Source: Pisaster brevispinus (Eukaryota > Echinodermata > Asteroidea > Forcipulatida > Asteriidae). Taken from it: a DNA stretch of 64,000 bases. Shown here one piece after another: positions 35,141-47,400 of this stretch. Location: contig JAMKCF010000011.1 in the NCBI GenBank assembly GCA_023634235.1, forward strand, positions 18,090,027 to 18,154,026, given 5' to 3'. Numbering within the stretch: the stretch's first letter is position 1; each line of letters opens with the position of its first letter. Under the pieces are notes generated by a model. That model worked only from the letters and a program-made list of their open reading frames with translations, was not told the DNA's origin and did no database searches. The position numbers and the translations under genes are program-made.

Positions 35141-35952
35141 AACCAAAGCTGGAAACTAAGCCAGAACCAAAGCTGGAGACTATGCCAGAACCAAGGCCTG
35201 ATACTAAGCCAGAACCAAAGCCAGAGACTATGCCAGAACCAAAGCCTGAGACTAAGCCAGAACCAAAGGCAGAGACTAAGCCAGAACCAAGGCCTGAGAC
35301 TAAGCCAGAACCAAAGCCAGAGACTATGCAAGAACCAAAACCTGAGACTAAGCCAGAACCAAAGCCAGAGACTAAGCCAGAACCAAGGCCTGAGACTAAG
35401 CCAGAACCAAAGCCAGAGACTATGCCAGAACCAAGGCCTGAGACTAAGCCAGAACCTAAGCCAGAGACTATGCCAGAACCAACATGACCAAGGCCTGAGA
35501 CTAAGCCAGAACCAAAGGCTAAAACTAAGCCAGAACCAAAGCCAGAGACTAAGCCAGAACCAAAGCCTGAGACTAAGCCAGAACCAAAGGCAGAGACTAA
35601 GCCAGAACCAAGGCCTGAGACTAAGCCAGAACCAAAGCCAGAGACTATGCCAGAACCAAGGCCTGAGACTAAGCCAGAACCAAAGCCAGAGACTAAGCCA
35701 GAACCAAGGCCTGAGACTAAGCCAGAACCAAAGCCAGAGACTATGCCAGAACCAAGGCCTGAGACTAAGCCAGAGACTATGCCAGAACCAACATGACCAA
35801 GGCCTGAGACTAAGCCAGAACCAAAGGCTGAAACTAAGCCAGAACCAAAGCCAGAGACTAAGCCAGAACCAAAGGCAGAGCTTAAGCCAGAACCAAAGCC
35901 GGAGACTAAGCCAGAACCAAAGCCGGAGACTAAGCCAGAACCAAAGCCGTAG
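35141..35952. repeat. 24-bp minisatellite open on both strands
   Basis: Over 30 tandem units around AAGCCAGAACCAAAGCC and GAGACTA. The plus strand reads as octapeptides of the type KPEPKPET; the minus strand stays open in two frames (repeats of SGFGSGLV type, and a Trp/Leu type) for over 300 codons. The plus frame meets a TGA in two identical AACATGACCAAGG interruptions, at about 35487 and 35795, so large blocks were duplicated. I see no splice sites or conserved flanks that prove coding. A PE-rich repeat exon remains possible. Confidence 0.85.
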
Positions 35953-37893
35953 CCATGGTTTTCTATAGGGTGATAAGAAACTGCATGTCTTACAGTACTG
36001 GTACATGTACCATCAAACAGTACATCATTAATGAGTAAAAAAACTAAAACATCAGTGCACCTTCCATTGTTTGAATTTCTAAAACCGTTACATTTTTCTT
36101 TCAATTATTTTGTAGGCCCACAAATTCAGGCACGTTCTAGGCGCAGAAGAACGTTCCTGCGGGCACACCCCCATGTTCCATTGGACCGCCAACAAAACCC
36201 ACATAACCACATCATTGTACAGATACTACAGGACCAATCCTACACAAATGAACACATGCATTAGTATTTTGAACGTTCCAATGGAACAGTCCCTGAGCAG
36301 GCGCTGGATTACTCATCCGATCCAACTAGAACGCTCCAACTTTTGAGATGCTCCCTAAAATGGATATATTACTTCAGCCTATTTGTCCAAAATACTACAT
36401 GTATGGTGACAGCTAAGTTTGAAACACATATCTTTCAGTTCAAGACATTTCGTTAAAAACAAATAATAATTCACTAGTTATATGACACGCAGCAGTTACG
36501 CCAGTCCACGTTTAGGAGTTTCAAACTTTATCAATTTCAAATCTTTGAAAAAAATAGTTCCTTAAATAAATAAATAATTCATAAAGTTCTGTAAAAAATA
36601 AATATAACTGGGAATATTTCTTAAAGGATATGACATTTTCTTGCATGTAGAAAAAACATTCTGAGGTACAAACTTTCCATAACTTTTTTCTCCGCTTCCC
36701 AATAAAATTTTTCGAAAAACACTAAGACAATGTAACCAGAGACCTTATACGCAAATACTGGTCCCAAAGAGTAAGGTCATATATTGTTTTTTTGTCAGCA
36801 TAACGCTGATTTACAGGAAAACATTTAAAGAAAGATACAATCCAAAACCACATGTACAAGTTTAAGCTGAGAAAACAGCAAAAAAAAAGTCACGGTATTT
36901 TCACCAAAAAAAACCCCGTCAAATCAATTCAAGTTTAGCAAGTTGACAGCAGGTACATTACCAACTGCATCTCTGGCTCCCGAACGGAAACTACCCCTCA
37001 GAAATCTGAGAAAGGATTCATGCGTAAATCATTTCGCAGATTCAAATATTTTGGAGTGAAACATTATCCGAAACATATTACTTCGGAGGGAACCCTTTTC
37101 GGAAAATAGTTTATACTATCGACAGCTGCAGTGCTTCTCACCAAATAATTGTTCATGGTCATTAATTTTAGGGAGTATTTTCCTATCTATGACCCTACCC
37201 TTTAAGCCATTTCTTAATAGTGGCTCTGGCTGTTCTTCAATATCATAACAGCAGACAACAGCCGTAGCCAAGGTATCTTCTGCCTAAGACCCTCTTACTA
37301 ACATTCCAAAAATACTTTAATAAATACAAATAAAAGACAACTCTTTTCTAAACTTGTACGAAAGGTGGCACTGGATTTAAAGATCAGAAAATATATTTTC
37401 TCAAAAGCGATTCCAGTATTTCATGACCACATTTCTTTATAAAAAACTAAATTTGCTGAATTGGAACCTCTCTTAATTCTTTCAGACATTTGGGGATACT
37501 TCCGAACAAGAGATGAACGGCTGGAATTTCCTAAAGTGATAAGTTTGATCTTAGATGCGCCTCCTATTGAATTACTCCAAACCAACAATCGTATAGCGCT
37601 GCAGGCACAAGATGTGCAACTAACGCTGAAATGTAAGCTACTCTTTTGATGCAACATAGATCAGAGCAGACAACGATCATTGCAATCAAGATTATAAAAA
37701 ACATTTGCTTGCCGAATTGGCACCCATGCCTTACTTCACGCTTTAAGAATAGATTGAGCTCTTCTAGTTGCCCATCTTGCGCCTTGCGGCGCTATACAAT
37801 CTTTGCTCCTAACTGCTACAAAAACAAAACATGACGCCAGACTAGAAATCACTAAAAAAATCTCTTAAAATCAATCTGATCTCTCTGTGGAAT
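35953..37893. other. unassigned intergenic DNA
   Basis: No supported gene. The stretch near 36120-36300 is less AT-rich and contains GAACGTTCC-like repeated words, but no array could be delimited. Short overlapping frames at 37421-37657 look like chance. Confidence 0.3.
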
Positions 37894-38135
37894 CTAGCCC
37901 AGTTCTGGCTCAGACTCTACAAATCCATGTGAAGCCTGTGTATCGCCAACACTGAGCTTTACAATCACTGCTTGAGAAGAAGTTGTGCCAAGCTTTGCGA
38001 AGACCCTCAAAGGATACAAGTCTAGAGTGTATTCTAACATCTGACAACCTTTGGGAGCCTTGTATACATATGAAGGGACAGAATCACATGCTTGAACGGG
38101 TCCCAATGTTTGAATTCGTGATAGACTCACCAAGT
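37894..38135 (-). CDS. possible terminal exon, unknown product
   Basis: On the minus strand an acceptor-like TTTTAGTAACAG precedes a frame of about 79 codons ending in TAG at 37896-37894. The peptide has normal globular composition with Tyr- and Val-rich strands and an acidic end (FVESEPELG). I do not recognise it. A plus-strand frame (37983-38366, Cys-containing) overlaps it, and the sequence does not decide between them. Confidence 0.25.
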
Positions 38136-38366
38136 CTGTTACTAAAAGGGACTCCTATCACTGTACCCTGTGAAGTCAACAGGTCCGAGTTGATTTGTAG
38201 TGAGGCCGTACTCAATGATAGCGAAATAGCAGAATTTGTACTGCTCAGGGGTCTGTATGCTGAATGCTCACTGTGCTCTCATGCGACGTACGGTGTTACA
38301 GATGTCTACTGTATGGATGTCTACAAGACGAGACAGGCTGATGTCAAGAGTACAAAAAGTTCCTGA

Positions 38367-39117
38367 TGGCAGAGAAAACGGGAAAAATAACTGAAATAAA
38401 ATCAATTCCAGTGGTGTTTTACAAGCAGTCTGTGACTAGTTATTGCCAGAAGACGTGTTTACTCTCAAAAACTTTCACTGACATCATAACGGAAGACTGA
38501 TAAACCCATTTTAAAATTGCTCAGATAAATATGCCCCCAGCAGACATCTATACAAGACGCAACATGCCGAGACAACAATATAGCAAAAACCCGTAGATTT
38601 ACCAGTCGAGCACTACAACAAACTACCTGTAAAAGATATTATTACTTCAACTGGATTCAGTTCAAGTGAAAATAACTTGTGGGGCTTGTGGTTTGTTGTA
38701 GCGCTCAAGACATCTAAACTAACGTCAACCTTTAGTTTTCCTCTTCGTAAAGACGTCTGCAATAATGGCAATGACATTATAGTGTATTCAAACTAATACA
38801 TTTTGTGTATTGCCTGTGTGGGCGGGATCGGGATGACGCGACGGTCCCCGGATGAATAATGCAAAGTAAATGTCTAGCCCGATCACATCCTTCTTAAGGC
38901 AAATTAGGCAATGTAAGTTTGAAGAAGAACATGCAAGATTGAGATGGTGGGTAAACTAAAGCTAACGTATTATTCTTAGAGTTACTGCTGTACATGGATG
39001 TGTTTACTTGCAATGAAGCCCAACCATTAGAAAAATGTAACGCAATAACAATCAACATTTTGAGTCAAATAAATAACAAACATACTTTCATTGCTGTTGT
39101 ACTGATAGTCTACTTGT
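38367..39117. other. intergenic DNA beside the hAT fragment
   Basis: No coding region or array seen. A hAT element's own 3' terminal region should lie here, downstream of the transposase stop at 39118, but I could not identify its terminal inverted repeat. Confidence 0.3.
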
Positions 39118-39708
39118 CTACTTCATCTTGTTCAAAAATATCAACATGTTCACGTTCTCGGGAAGCAGACAACTCCTTTTGTGATTGACAAAATTTCCAG
39201 CAGTTGAAAATACCCTCTCCGAAGGTACAGAAGTGGCCGGAATTCCCATGTACCGCTGTGCTAGTTTGGAAAGTGCAGGGAAGCGAGCTGCATTTTCTCT
39301 CCACCAATCCAGTGGACACGTGTCGGTGTCTACCTCGGGTGCACTCATGTACGCGTCGAACTCCGCCTTGCTGGCCTCATCTACATTCATGTCCTTGCTT
39401 TCTGTATTTCCAAGCAGAAAGTCCATGCTAGACGCTGGTCTTGGTTTTTTAGCCTGTGGTTCTTCTTCTCCGGAAAGTACAAGAATGGGTGTTATGGCTT
39501 TACTGATTGTATTGAAGGTCACATCTCGGTCGTCGCGGTCCATGAATTTCAAACTTCTGTAGCGGGGGTCGAGGGCAGACGCAAGCATGGATGGGCTTGT
39601 GAGCGATGTCGCCGAGCAGAACCTTCGCTGCAGATCAGCTGCCGTTATTTCCTTAAATTGGATGATAGGCGGGGAGTCATTGTCGTGCACTGCCACTGTA
39701 GCGTGGTT
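39118..39708 (-). pseudogene. hAT-family transposase, C-terminal fragment
   Basis: About 195 codons ending in TAG at 39120-39118. The end carries the hAT dimerisation domain: DWWRENAARFPALSKLAQRY, then IPATSVPSERVFSTAGN and a final NVNMLIFLNK. Upstream is the ALDPRYRSLKF stretch typical of hAT catalytic cores. Full transposases run to about 600-700 residues, so this is a C-terminal third. The frame is cut at 39708 by the LINE and appears to resume at 42002-42045 on the far side. It is inactive as it stands. Confidence 0.85.
39703..39708. repeat. 6-bp target-site duplication, left
   Basis: GTGGTT at 39703-39708 abuts the 5' end of the LINE and is repeated at 42002-42007 directly after its (ATT)n tail. 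Removing the LINE plus one GTGGTT rejoins the hAT reading frame on the minus strand. Confidence 0.6.
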
Positions 39709-41968
39709 TGTGAACTGAAACTAGGTAAACCAAAGCGCTCTTGGAAAGTAGCTACTTACCGTAAATTGAACAAAATAGATCTTACTGAGTTCACCAGGGA
39801 CATGACCCATCTACTACAAGTTGCACCAGATTCTGAGCTGTCTGCTCAGGTAGAGTGTTATGAAACTACCCTCAGACAACAAATTGACAGACACGCCCCA
39901 ATACAGAGGCGACTACTACCCGTACGTCCCCATAGCCCTTGGTACACGCATGACATCATGGAGGCCAAAAAGCAAAAGCGGATGTACGAAAAGCAGTGGA
40001 GGAAATCTAGTCTTACTGTTCACCGCCAAATGTTTACAGAGCAAAGAAATCTGGTTCTTCGTTTAATTAGAGATGCCCGACGTGCACATTTCAAACAGAA
40101 GATATCAGACAATGCAACAAACCCAAGACAACTTTTCGCTGTTGTTGATGGTTTGCTACACAGTAAACCATCACTGTGTCTTCCTGACAGTTCATCTGCA
40201 TTAGACCTCGCGGAAAGGTTTAATGTTCACTTCGAAACCAAAGTTACGCACATCAGGTCGGAGCTTGATGGTCAGATATCATCAGTTGCAGTCTCTGTCC
40301 ATGATACTCATTCTACATCGGTACTCCAACTTTTCGAGACGGAATCGGAAGAAACTGTTGGAAAGCTCATCCGCCGCTCACCCTCGAAATCATGTGACCT
40401 CGATCCAATACCCACCTCCTTGTTGAAAACATGTCTGTCATCCGTCCTACCTGCAATTACAAACATTGTCAACTCATCCATAGCAACAGGAATCGTGCCT
40501 CAGCAACTCAAAAAGGCGCACGTCACCCCCATCATAAAGAACTCAAAGCTAGATAAAAACAAGCTGAGTAACTACAGACCTGTGTCGAATCTGCCGTTCA
40601 TCTCAAAAGTTGTGGAGAAAGTGGTAGCTGGTCAACTCAATGACTACCTAACATCTAACAACCTGCTTGAGCTGGAACAGTCAGCATATCGTAAACACCA
40701 CAGCACCGAGACTACGCTCCTGTGTGTTCAAAATGACATCCTTGGAGCCATTGACAAGAAACTCTCTGTAATTTTAGTGTTACTTGACCTTTCTGCTGCT
40801 TTTGACACTATCGACCACCAAATCCTCCTTCAACGTCTTCACTACAAATTTGGTATCACTGGAACTGCTTTGAAGTGGTTTACTTCATATCTGGAAAATC
40901 GCACCGAAAATGTAAAAATTGACGGGTCCTTCTCATCCAACACTACACCACGTTTTGGCGTCCCTCAGGGGTCGGTGCTCGGTCCGGTGTTATTTTCCTT
41001 GTACTTTTCACCTGTTGCGAACATTGCTCGTAACCACGGTCTGTCCGTTCAGCTACACGCGGATGACGCACAACTATATCTGCCATTTGTCTCCACGGAC
41101 GCAAACACTGCAGTTGCCCGTACAGAAGCGTGTGTTGCCGAAGTTAAGGAATGGATGGTCGCAAACAAACTTCAACTCAATAGCGACAAGACAGTCATCC
41201 TCTTGCTGAACTCCCAAAGTCAACATCGCCACAACACCATTCACAGCATTCTGATTGATGGTCATGTCATTCCTTGTAGCAACACAGCTAGAAACCTTGG
41301 TGTCATCTTTGACAGGCACATGAACTTCACAACCAACGTCAAAAACTCCTCCCGCATCGCCTTGTACCACTTGAAGAACATAAACCACATCCGCTCATTG
41401 CTCTCTGACAAAACAGCAGAGCAACTCATTCACGCACTTGTAACGTCTCGGCTCGACTACTGCAACTCACTCTTATATGGACTTCCAGCTTCCACCTTGC
41501 ATCACCTTCAGAGAATCCAGAACATTGCAGCTCGTATCCTAACACGCTCAAAAAAGTTTGAGCATATCACCCCGGTTCTTCAAGCATTACACTGGCTCCC
41601 TGTTGAGCAACGCATCATCTTCAAACTCCTTTGTACAACATACCGTTGTGTGACAGAGACTTCATCCCCGTTGTACTTGCAGAGGCTTCTCCTGCCGTAT
41701 AAGCCCGTTCGCCAACTAAGGTCCAGTGATGCCAACTTGCTTGCCGTTCCACCTTCCAGGTTGAAAGCTTATGGGGATAGAAGTTTCTCGGTTGCAGCCC
41801 CCCGCCTGTGGAACGGCTTGCCTCTCACCCTTAGATCACAACCTGACATTTCTTCATTCAAATCCAATCTCAAAACTTACCTTTGCAGTCAAGCCTACCA
41901 TTAATTTTTCCCTTGGTCATATTTTAGCGCAGTGAATAGTTTTTTCCTAGATACCAGCGCTTTATAAG

Positions 41969-42001
<33 letters not shown>
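39709..42001 (+). mobile_element. 5'-truncated L2/CR1-type LINE
   Basis: A 2.29-kb non-LTR retrotransposon whose open frame continues to TAA at 41904. The apurinic endonuclease domain is missing. Reverse transcriptase blocks are intact in order: NYRPVSNLPFISKVVEK, DLSAAFDTIDH, VPQGSVLGP and HADDAQLY (catalytic Asp pair near 41062-41067). The usual C-terminal block follows (LHWLPVEQRI .. RLWNGLPL). The 3' end is an (ATT)n tail at about 41970-42001, as in L2/CR1 elements. There are no internal stops, so the insertion is young. 5' truncation is normal for target-primed insertion. It cannot move by itself. Confidence 0.92.
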
Positions 42002-42007
42002 GTGGTT
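42002..42007. repeat. 6-bp target-site duplication, right
   Basis: GTGGTT immediately after the LINE tail, matching 39703-39708. Beyond it the minus-strand hAT frame reads on for about a dozen codons and then meets a TAA. Confidence 0.6.
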
Positions 42008-42524
42008 GTTCACAGTGAATGTGCTCACATAGTTATTTTCTGTTTAACCCATAGTACAAAGAGGGCAAAACATTCCTTCTTTGTATCCTATTCGGCATCT
42101 ATTTCATAGCCAGACGTACACAACTTTGGTAGCGCGAAAAAATAATAAGTAAATAAATAAATAAACACAAAAACAATAAACAAACACCCCAACACATCAA
42201 CTGCAAAGGGAACAAAACTTCAAACAGTGTTTTTCAGACTTGCATGTCTTAAAACAGAAAAAAGAAGAAATCAGTATTACAAAGACTTTGCAGTAGCCTG
42301 ATGTTACATATTACATTGTGTTGGCTGCGGACCTTTCTACAAACGGAATTCAAGGTTTGTGTACAAATGCACAGGCAAAATTATGTATGAGTTTTAATGG
42401 TTGTGTACAAACGTATGGGCCATTGTGACCTGTTAGTGAACTGCGCTCGATGGATGACTGCACTATCTCAAAGGGGGCTTAATCGATTTGCCCCTGGACA
42501 CCGCACCCTAAGTGCTACGACCCA

Positions 42525-43180
42525 TGATGTCCCCTCCCCCCCCCCAACCCCAACACAAACACGCACACACACCCTCACAGATGATGGCTTGTGGGTTCAC
42601 CCATTGTTGTTCTATTATTCCCTTTTCTGAAGAATTCCCCTGTGGGGTCCAAATTTAACAAAGAATACCTTGTAGGGTACATTGTTACGTTGTGTTGTGG
42701 ACCCCAAAAAGTCCGGTGCGCGTGCCCACACACACCCTTTGATGAAACCGAGGACTTTAACAAAAGGGATTGTCCAAACAATGGGAGAACAAAGAAAAGG
42801 CCTCGATTTACGTGATCTACAACTATTTGTGTTTGTGGGCTTACGGGAGCGCCCTTGTGGGGTATTTTCAACAATTGAACAATGGACCCCACAAGGGAAC
42901 CCTTTGTTCAGCCTGGACCCACAAGAGAATACTTAAGAAAAGTTTATAATAGAACAACAGTAGCAGGACCCCATAAACCCTATCCGTAAGGTTGTGTGCT
43001 CACTCACACACACAACAGCGTGTGTAAACACCGGCAATCGGGAACTGTTCTTTGTTCAACCCTTTGTGATAGCAACCGTGGACCTATTGTTCCTTTTGTA
43101 ATAGGTCCACGGTTTGAATGTGTATACCTACCCACACACACACACTTTTCAAGACACCCATAGGCAGCCCTGAGGGACTT
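42525..43180. repeat. hairpin-rich cassette, copy 2, arranged as a palindrome
   Basis: Copy 2 has two cassette arms. 42590-42738 is the reverse complement of the copy 1 cassette (CCTGTGGGGTCC .. CCTTGTAGGGT .. GTGGACCCC). 42745-43010 is in the same orientation as copy 1 (CGCCCTTGTGGGGTA .. GGACCCCACAAGGG). Both arms end in ATAATAGAACAACA at their outer edges. Downstream, GTGGACCTATTGTTCC .. ATAGGTCCAC (about 43078-43112) is another hairpin. Confidence 0.7.
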
Positions 43181-44464
43181 ACGACCACCATTGAAGAAAA
43201 ACCCTACAAGTATATGGACAGTGAGCACGGCAGATAATTAGAAATAAAACAAGGAAATAAGCACAATGATAATTTATAAGGGAAACCAGCAACTGGAAAT
43301 AAAAACGGATGAGACATGATGTATGTTGATTTATAATAATAATTCAAATTTTTATTAATTAACTAACTTATTCATTCATAATTTTGTATAATTATGCACA
43401 AGCATTCAGCCAAATATCAATAATAAACGACCAGATATTCCGAATAAGTTAAGTAGCACCAGCCCCCCAACATCGTTGGATTTGTTTTCACTGGCTTCGT
43501 ATTGTTTTTGTGTTTTTGACTCAATAGAAGAGCAATCTGGGAAAGTCCCTAATGCAATAACAGGAAATAGTACAATATCTTCCAACCGATTCATGCACAC
43601 TACTGTAGAGAGAACTAGTTTGAGTTTGCTATAAATATAGGCACGAATTATTTCGTTTGGCTATTGTTCGTCAATCAGCAGTTCCTCGTTTAAGTTAAAG
43701 GTAGCTGTTCTGGTCGATTTCAAGAAGATTTCATTCAGTATTAACACGTGGCTCGTTCTATTTCGTTTTGAAAATGAATTCTCCGTCGCACACGCATTCA
43801 ATAGTGAAATTAAGTAATTTAATTTTAACATAGCGATCACTGGTCAAATAATATTATCATTCAAATTCAACAAGTCGCAAAGATCATTTAAGTTCGCAAT
43901 AGACAGCAGCAAAAGGTGGTGTACCATAATGTCATCAATTGTAAATAGGTTTAGTCAAGTGAAAAACGGTGCCCATGTAGTCGTGAATGACTAGAACGAA
44001 CCTGAATGAGAAGAGCGAAATCATGTATGCACGAAGACAAATTTAAATTCATTATCTCTAAAAGAAACCAAGGTCCGATTGAATCGGAAAATGCGTGAAT
44101 TTAAAGGCGTTTTAAAGAATTCCTATGAATTTCTTCTGCAACTGACCGATAAAACCTACAAAAATCAACCAAATCTTTTACATTAAGAGACAATAGTAAG
44201 GGTACAGATACAACGCTCACTGGGAACAAAAAGTGTGACACATTTACTATTCAAATGTTTTTGTTGCTGTTATTATGTTTATATTTGCTTATTCCCAAAA
44301 TGTATTGTTTGTGTTTTTATTTTATTTTATTTTTTTTTAGTATTGCTATTCACTAATAAATTTAAAGTTCTAATACATTGGCAAATGAATAGAGGGCTCC
44401 CCCTATTTTGCCAATACAATCTGCCAGTAAAGCTGTCAAACAAACACTAATAAAGCGACGGTGA
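43181..44464. other. 3' flank of receptor copy 2
   Basis: Homologous to the copy 1 flank but without its 947-bp segment. A T-rich tract at about 44312-44336 supplies AATAAA on the minus strand about 140 bp past the stop codon, a possible polyadenylation signal. No gene seen. Confidence 0.4.
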
Positions 44465-47400
44465 CTATTCCACAGCATCTCCTGCAGCTTCATGTTCAGC
44501 CAGTGTCAACGTTGGATTACCACTCGCAGCTGAGGTGGTACCAATCATTACCCCTGCTCCAGACGCTACTTCATTCTTGCGATACACGGCAATGACCTAT
44601 TGCATAAGAAGGGATCAAGGTTGTGTACTTTGCTTGAGTGAATTGACATTAACTTTCGGTCTAAAGGCTCATTGATTGTGAATTCCACACCAGTACCAAC
44701 CATCCAGAGAAATAATTTAGTCTAGATAAAATGGTGTTAAGTAAGGGCAAAAAAGGTGGCCTTGAAGGGACATTGCATGTTATTGAAAATAATTGCTTTG
44801 TTTGTTTAGTTTTTTTTTTTCTTTTTGCGTACTTGGTTGCATCCCTTTGAATAAAACTTATAATGATTTGGGGAGTTACTTGCATCCATTCGAGATTAAA
44901 GACTTCACATTCATCGAGAAGGGGGTCTGACTATTTTCCTGCTGTATTACAACGTGCTCACTAGGTCACTAACAATTGTCCGCAGCAATGACATCATCCC
45001 AAATGTATGCGACAAAGTAGTACAGTTCTCGACATAGCAAACACTAAGTGCACATAACCACGAATAATTTCACGACATCGCATACGTATGCGCACATAAT
45101 TGTAAAAATTATGAGATGTCCCTTCAGGGCCACCATTGCAAAAGATCAAAGACACCGCACATTGCCATTGCTTCGCTACATACAGACATGCACAATAATC
45201 TCAGTTAGCAACATATACATGTCTACCGCTTTTCGTTATTTGTACTAAATTTGACCACTGAATATTATTACCAATATTAATCTCAGAGAACTGGAGGAGG
45301 AAAACTAGTTTACTTTTCAAAAAAATCAGTGAGTTAGTTTCCCCTATCAAAAAGTTTATCAAACGTCTATTGGAGGACTATATGAGTTTGAAACAAAATC
45401 GAGGCTGGTTATTTGCACACTAGCCTAGACCAATTACTCTTCAAGTTCGTTCAAAGTTGTTTGCATCCTTCAAACGCAAATATTTACGCCAATGTCAACT
45501 TGTCAATTTTTGTAAATTCCATTTCAACCACGACCCAAACTAACAAAGGTATGTACGTTTGATTACTATACATACCTTTGGAAAAAACAGCATACAGAGT
45601 GAAGCGGTTATGCAGAAAAGGAGAAAACCGGAAACGAGGGCAAAGTTCACTCCAATGGAGGACACCGCGAGGAACGATAACGGCACAGCGACGACACAGC
45701 AGATGACGGTGTTGTAGATTGACAGACCTACGTAATAACTGTCATTCAGACCAGGCACGTTGATATTTCTGCCCCAGTAAAATTAAGAACCAAAATAACA
45801 TGGTGAGTTGGACGGCATTTAAAGGTTGCAAGAAAATAAGGGTTCATCAGTGGCAGAGTCGTGTTTACCCTTTTACATTTGAGTTGTTAATATTTGGATT
45901 ATCGGAACCTACAAATTACTCAAATCACCTCGTAGACCAAGCAAGAAATGCGCCAAATACCACGAGAAATGTCTTGTAGATTAGTATAGCCATGGTCCAA
46001 ATGGTGCTGTTATCGGACGTACAGTTGACGTAAAGCAACACGTGCTTTTCATTATTTGAAAGATGTTCTTTTGTCTGCGGGAAAAAGCACCAAAATAAAC
46101 AAACAAACAATCAATCAATCAGGAAAAGAAAAATATGTAAGCAGTTCTTTAATGTCAAACTATTTGGCAGTGTCAACATGAAATAGATTAGTGAAATTCC
46201 ACATGTGATGTTGGCTTCCGTTAAGCTCAGTTCTCAAACACTATTTGTTTTAGTTATGTGGGATGCCTTTGACGTATAAGAAACATCTTTTGTTGTCATT
46301 GCTTCTGACGTTTATGCAAATGTTGCTTATACTTTTTTTAAATGTGTTGGTATCATTCATTTTTTGTAGTTTCTGCTGCTGTTTTCGTCAATTTGTAGCT
46401 GCTGCAATGCCGTTGTTGCTGCTTATAATCAATGTCGCTAAGAAAGGCCAACTTAAACATTGCGATTTTTGTCATCTAATTGCAATCCCTCACCATCCAT
46501 GTTTATTTACCTGCACAACTGGTTCTTGCCTGTCTTCAGTACGCATTGGATTGGCTACCTGCCATGGGATGAGGATTACCAAGTCAACCATAAGTAGTAC
46601 AGCAATGATAGCAAACAGAAATCGATCTCTTATTACCTAGACAGAAAAGGACAAAAAAGTGTAGGCCTATTAAACTAACTGCGGTGAAAATTATTATTAT
46701 TATTATTATTATTTTTTATTTATTTTTTTTGATCACCGTAATTTCACTCCAAGTCTACTTTACTACTGTTGATAACTATGTTTTGATTTGGAATTAACAC
46801 GAGTATACCTTTCTTTTCGTCTTGTTAGCGATTATGATGCTGTACAAACGCCCCATCTTGGTGAACATTCCGCCAAAGGCTAAGGTAAAACCGAGTGAGA
46901 TGATCCAGGAACGGAACTGGAATACAGAAATTGGTTTGTTAATTTGAGACATGAGTCAGTAAACTTACATGGAAACATGAACGTAGAGAGTGCGAGAATT
47001 GTCCTGGTAGATGGTGTAAATATTATGTGCCATTTAAGAGACATCAAACATTCTGGTACGTAAATACTCACGTATTGGCCCCAAATTGCAAATTTTCACG
47101 TAAATCTTTCGTCACCAACGCCACGCACTGACACACACTTAGCGGACATAAAAAGGTAAAGGCTAGCATTGAAAGAAAATTGCCTCTAAAGTTGACATCT
47201 TTCTCCCACTATCCTTCATAATTGCAGAGTGTTTTTTAACTTTAATAGTTTACGCTTCATGCTTGGAACTTTATATTAAAAAAATACTACTGTTGAATGT
47301 TTGCGTTCTAACTTAATAAGCAATGCAGTAAAGGTTCGGGTTAGTTCGTGAATCTGAAATAAAATCAAAACAAACAATTTCCGTTTTCACGAAGTGACAC

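Noticed and set aside
34879..36104. 329- and 375-codon minus-strand proteins rich in Gly/Ser or Trp/Leu
   Set aside because: They are translations of the 24-bp minisatellite read backwards. There is no start context, splice site or conserved flank beyond the array.
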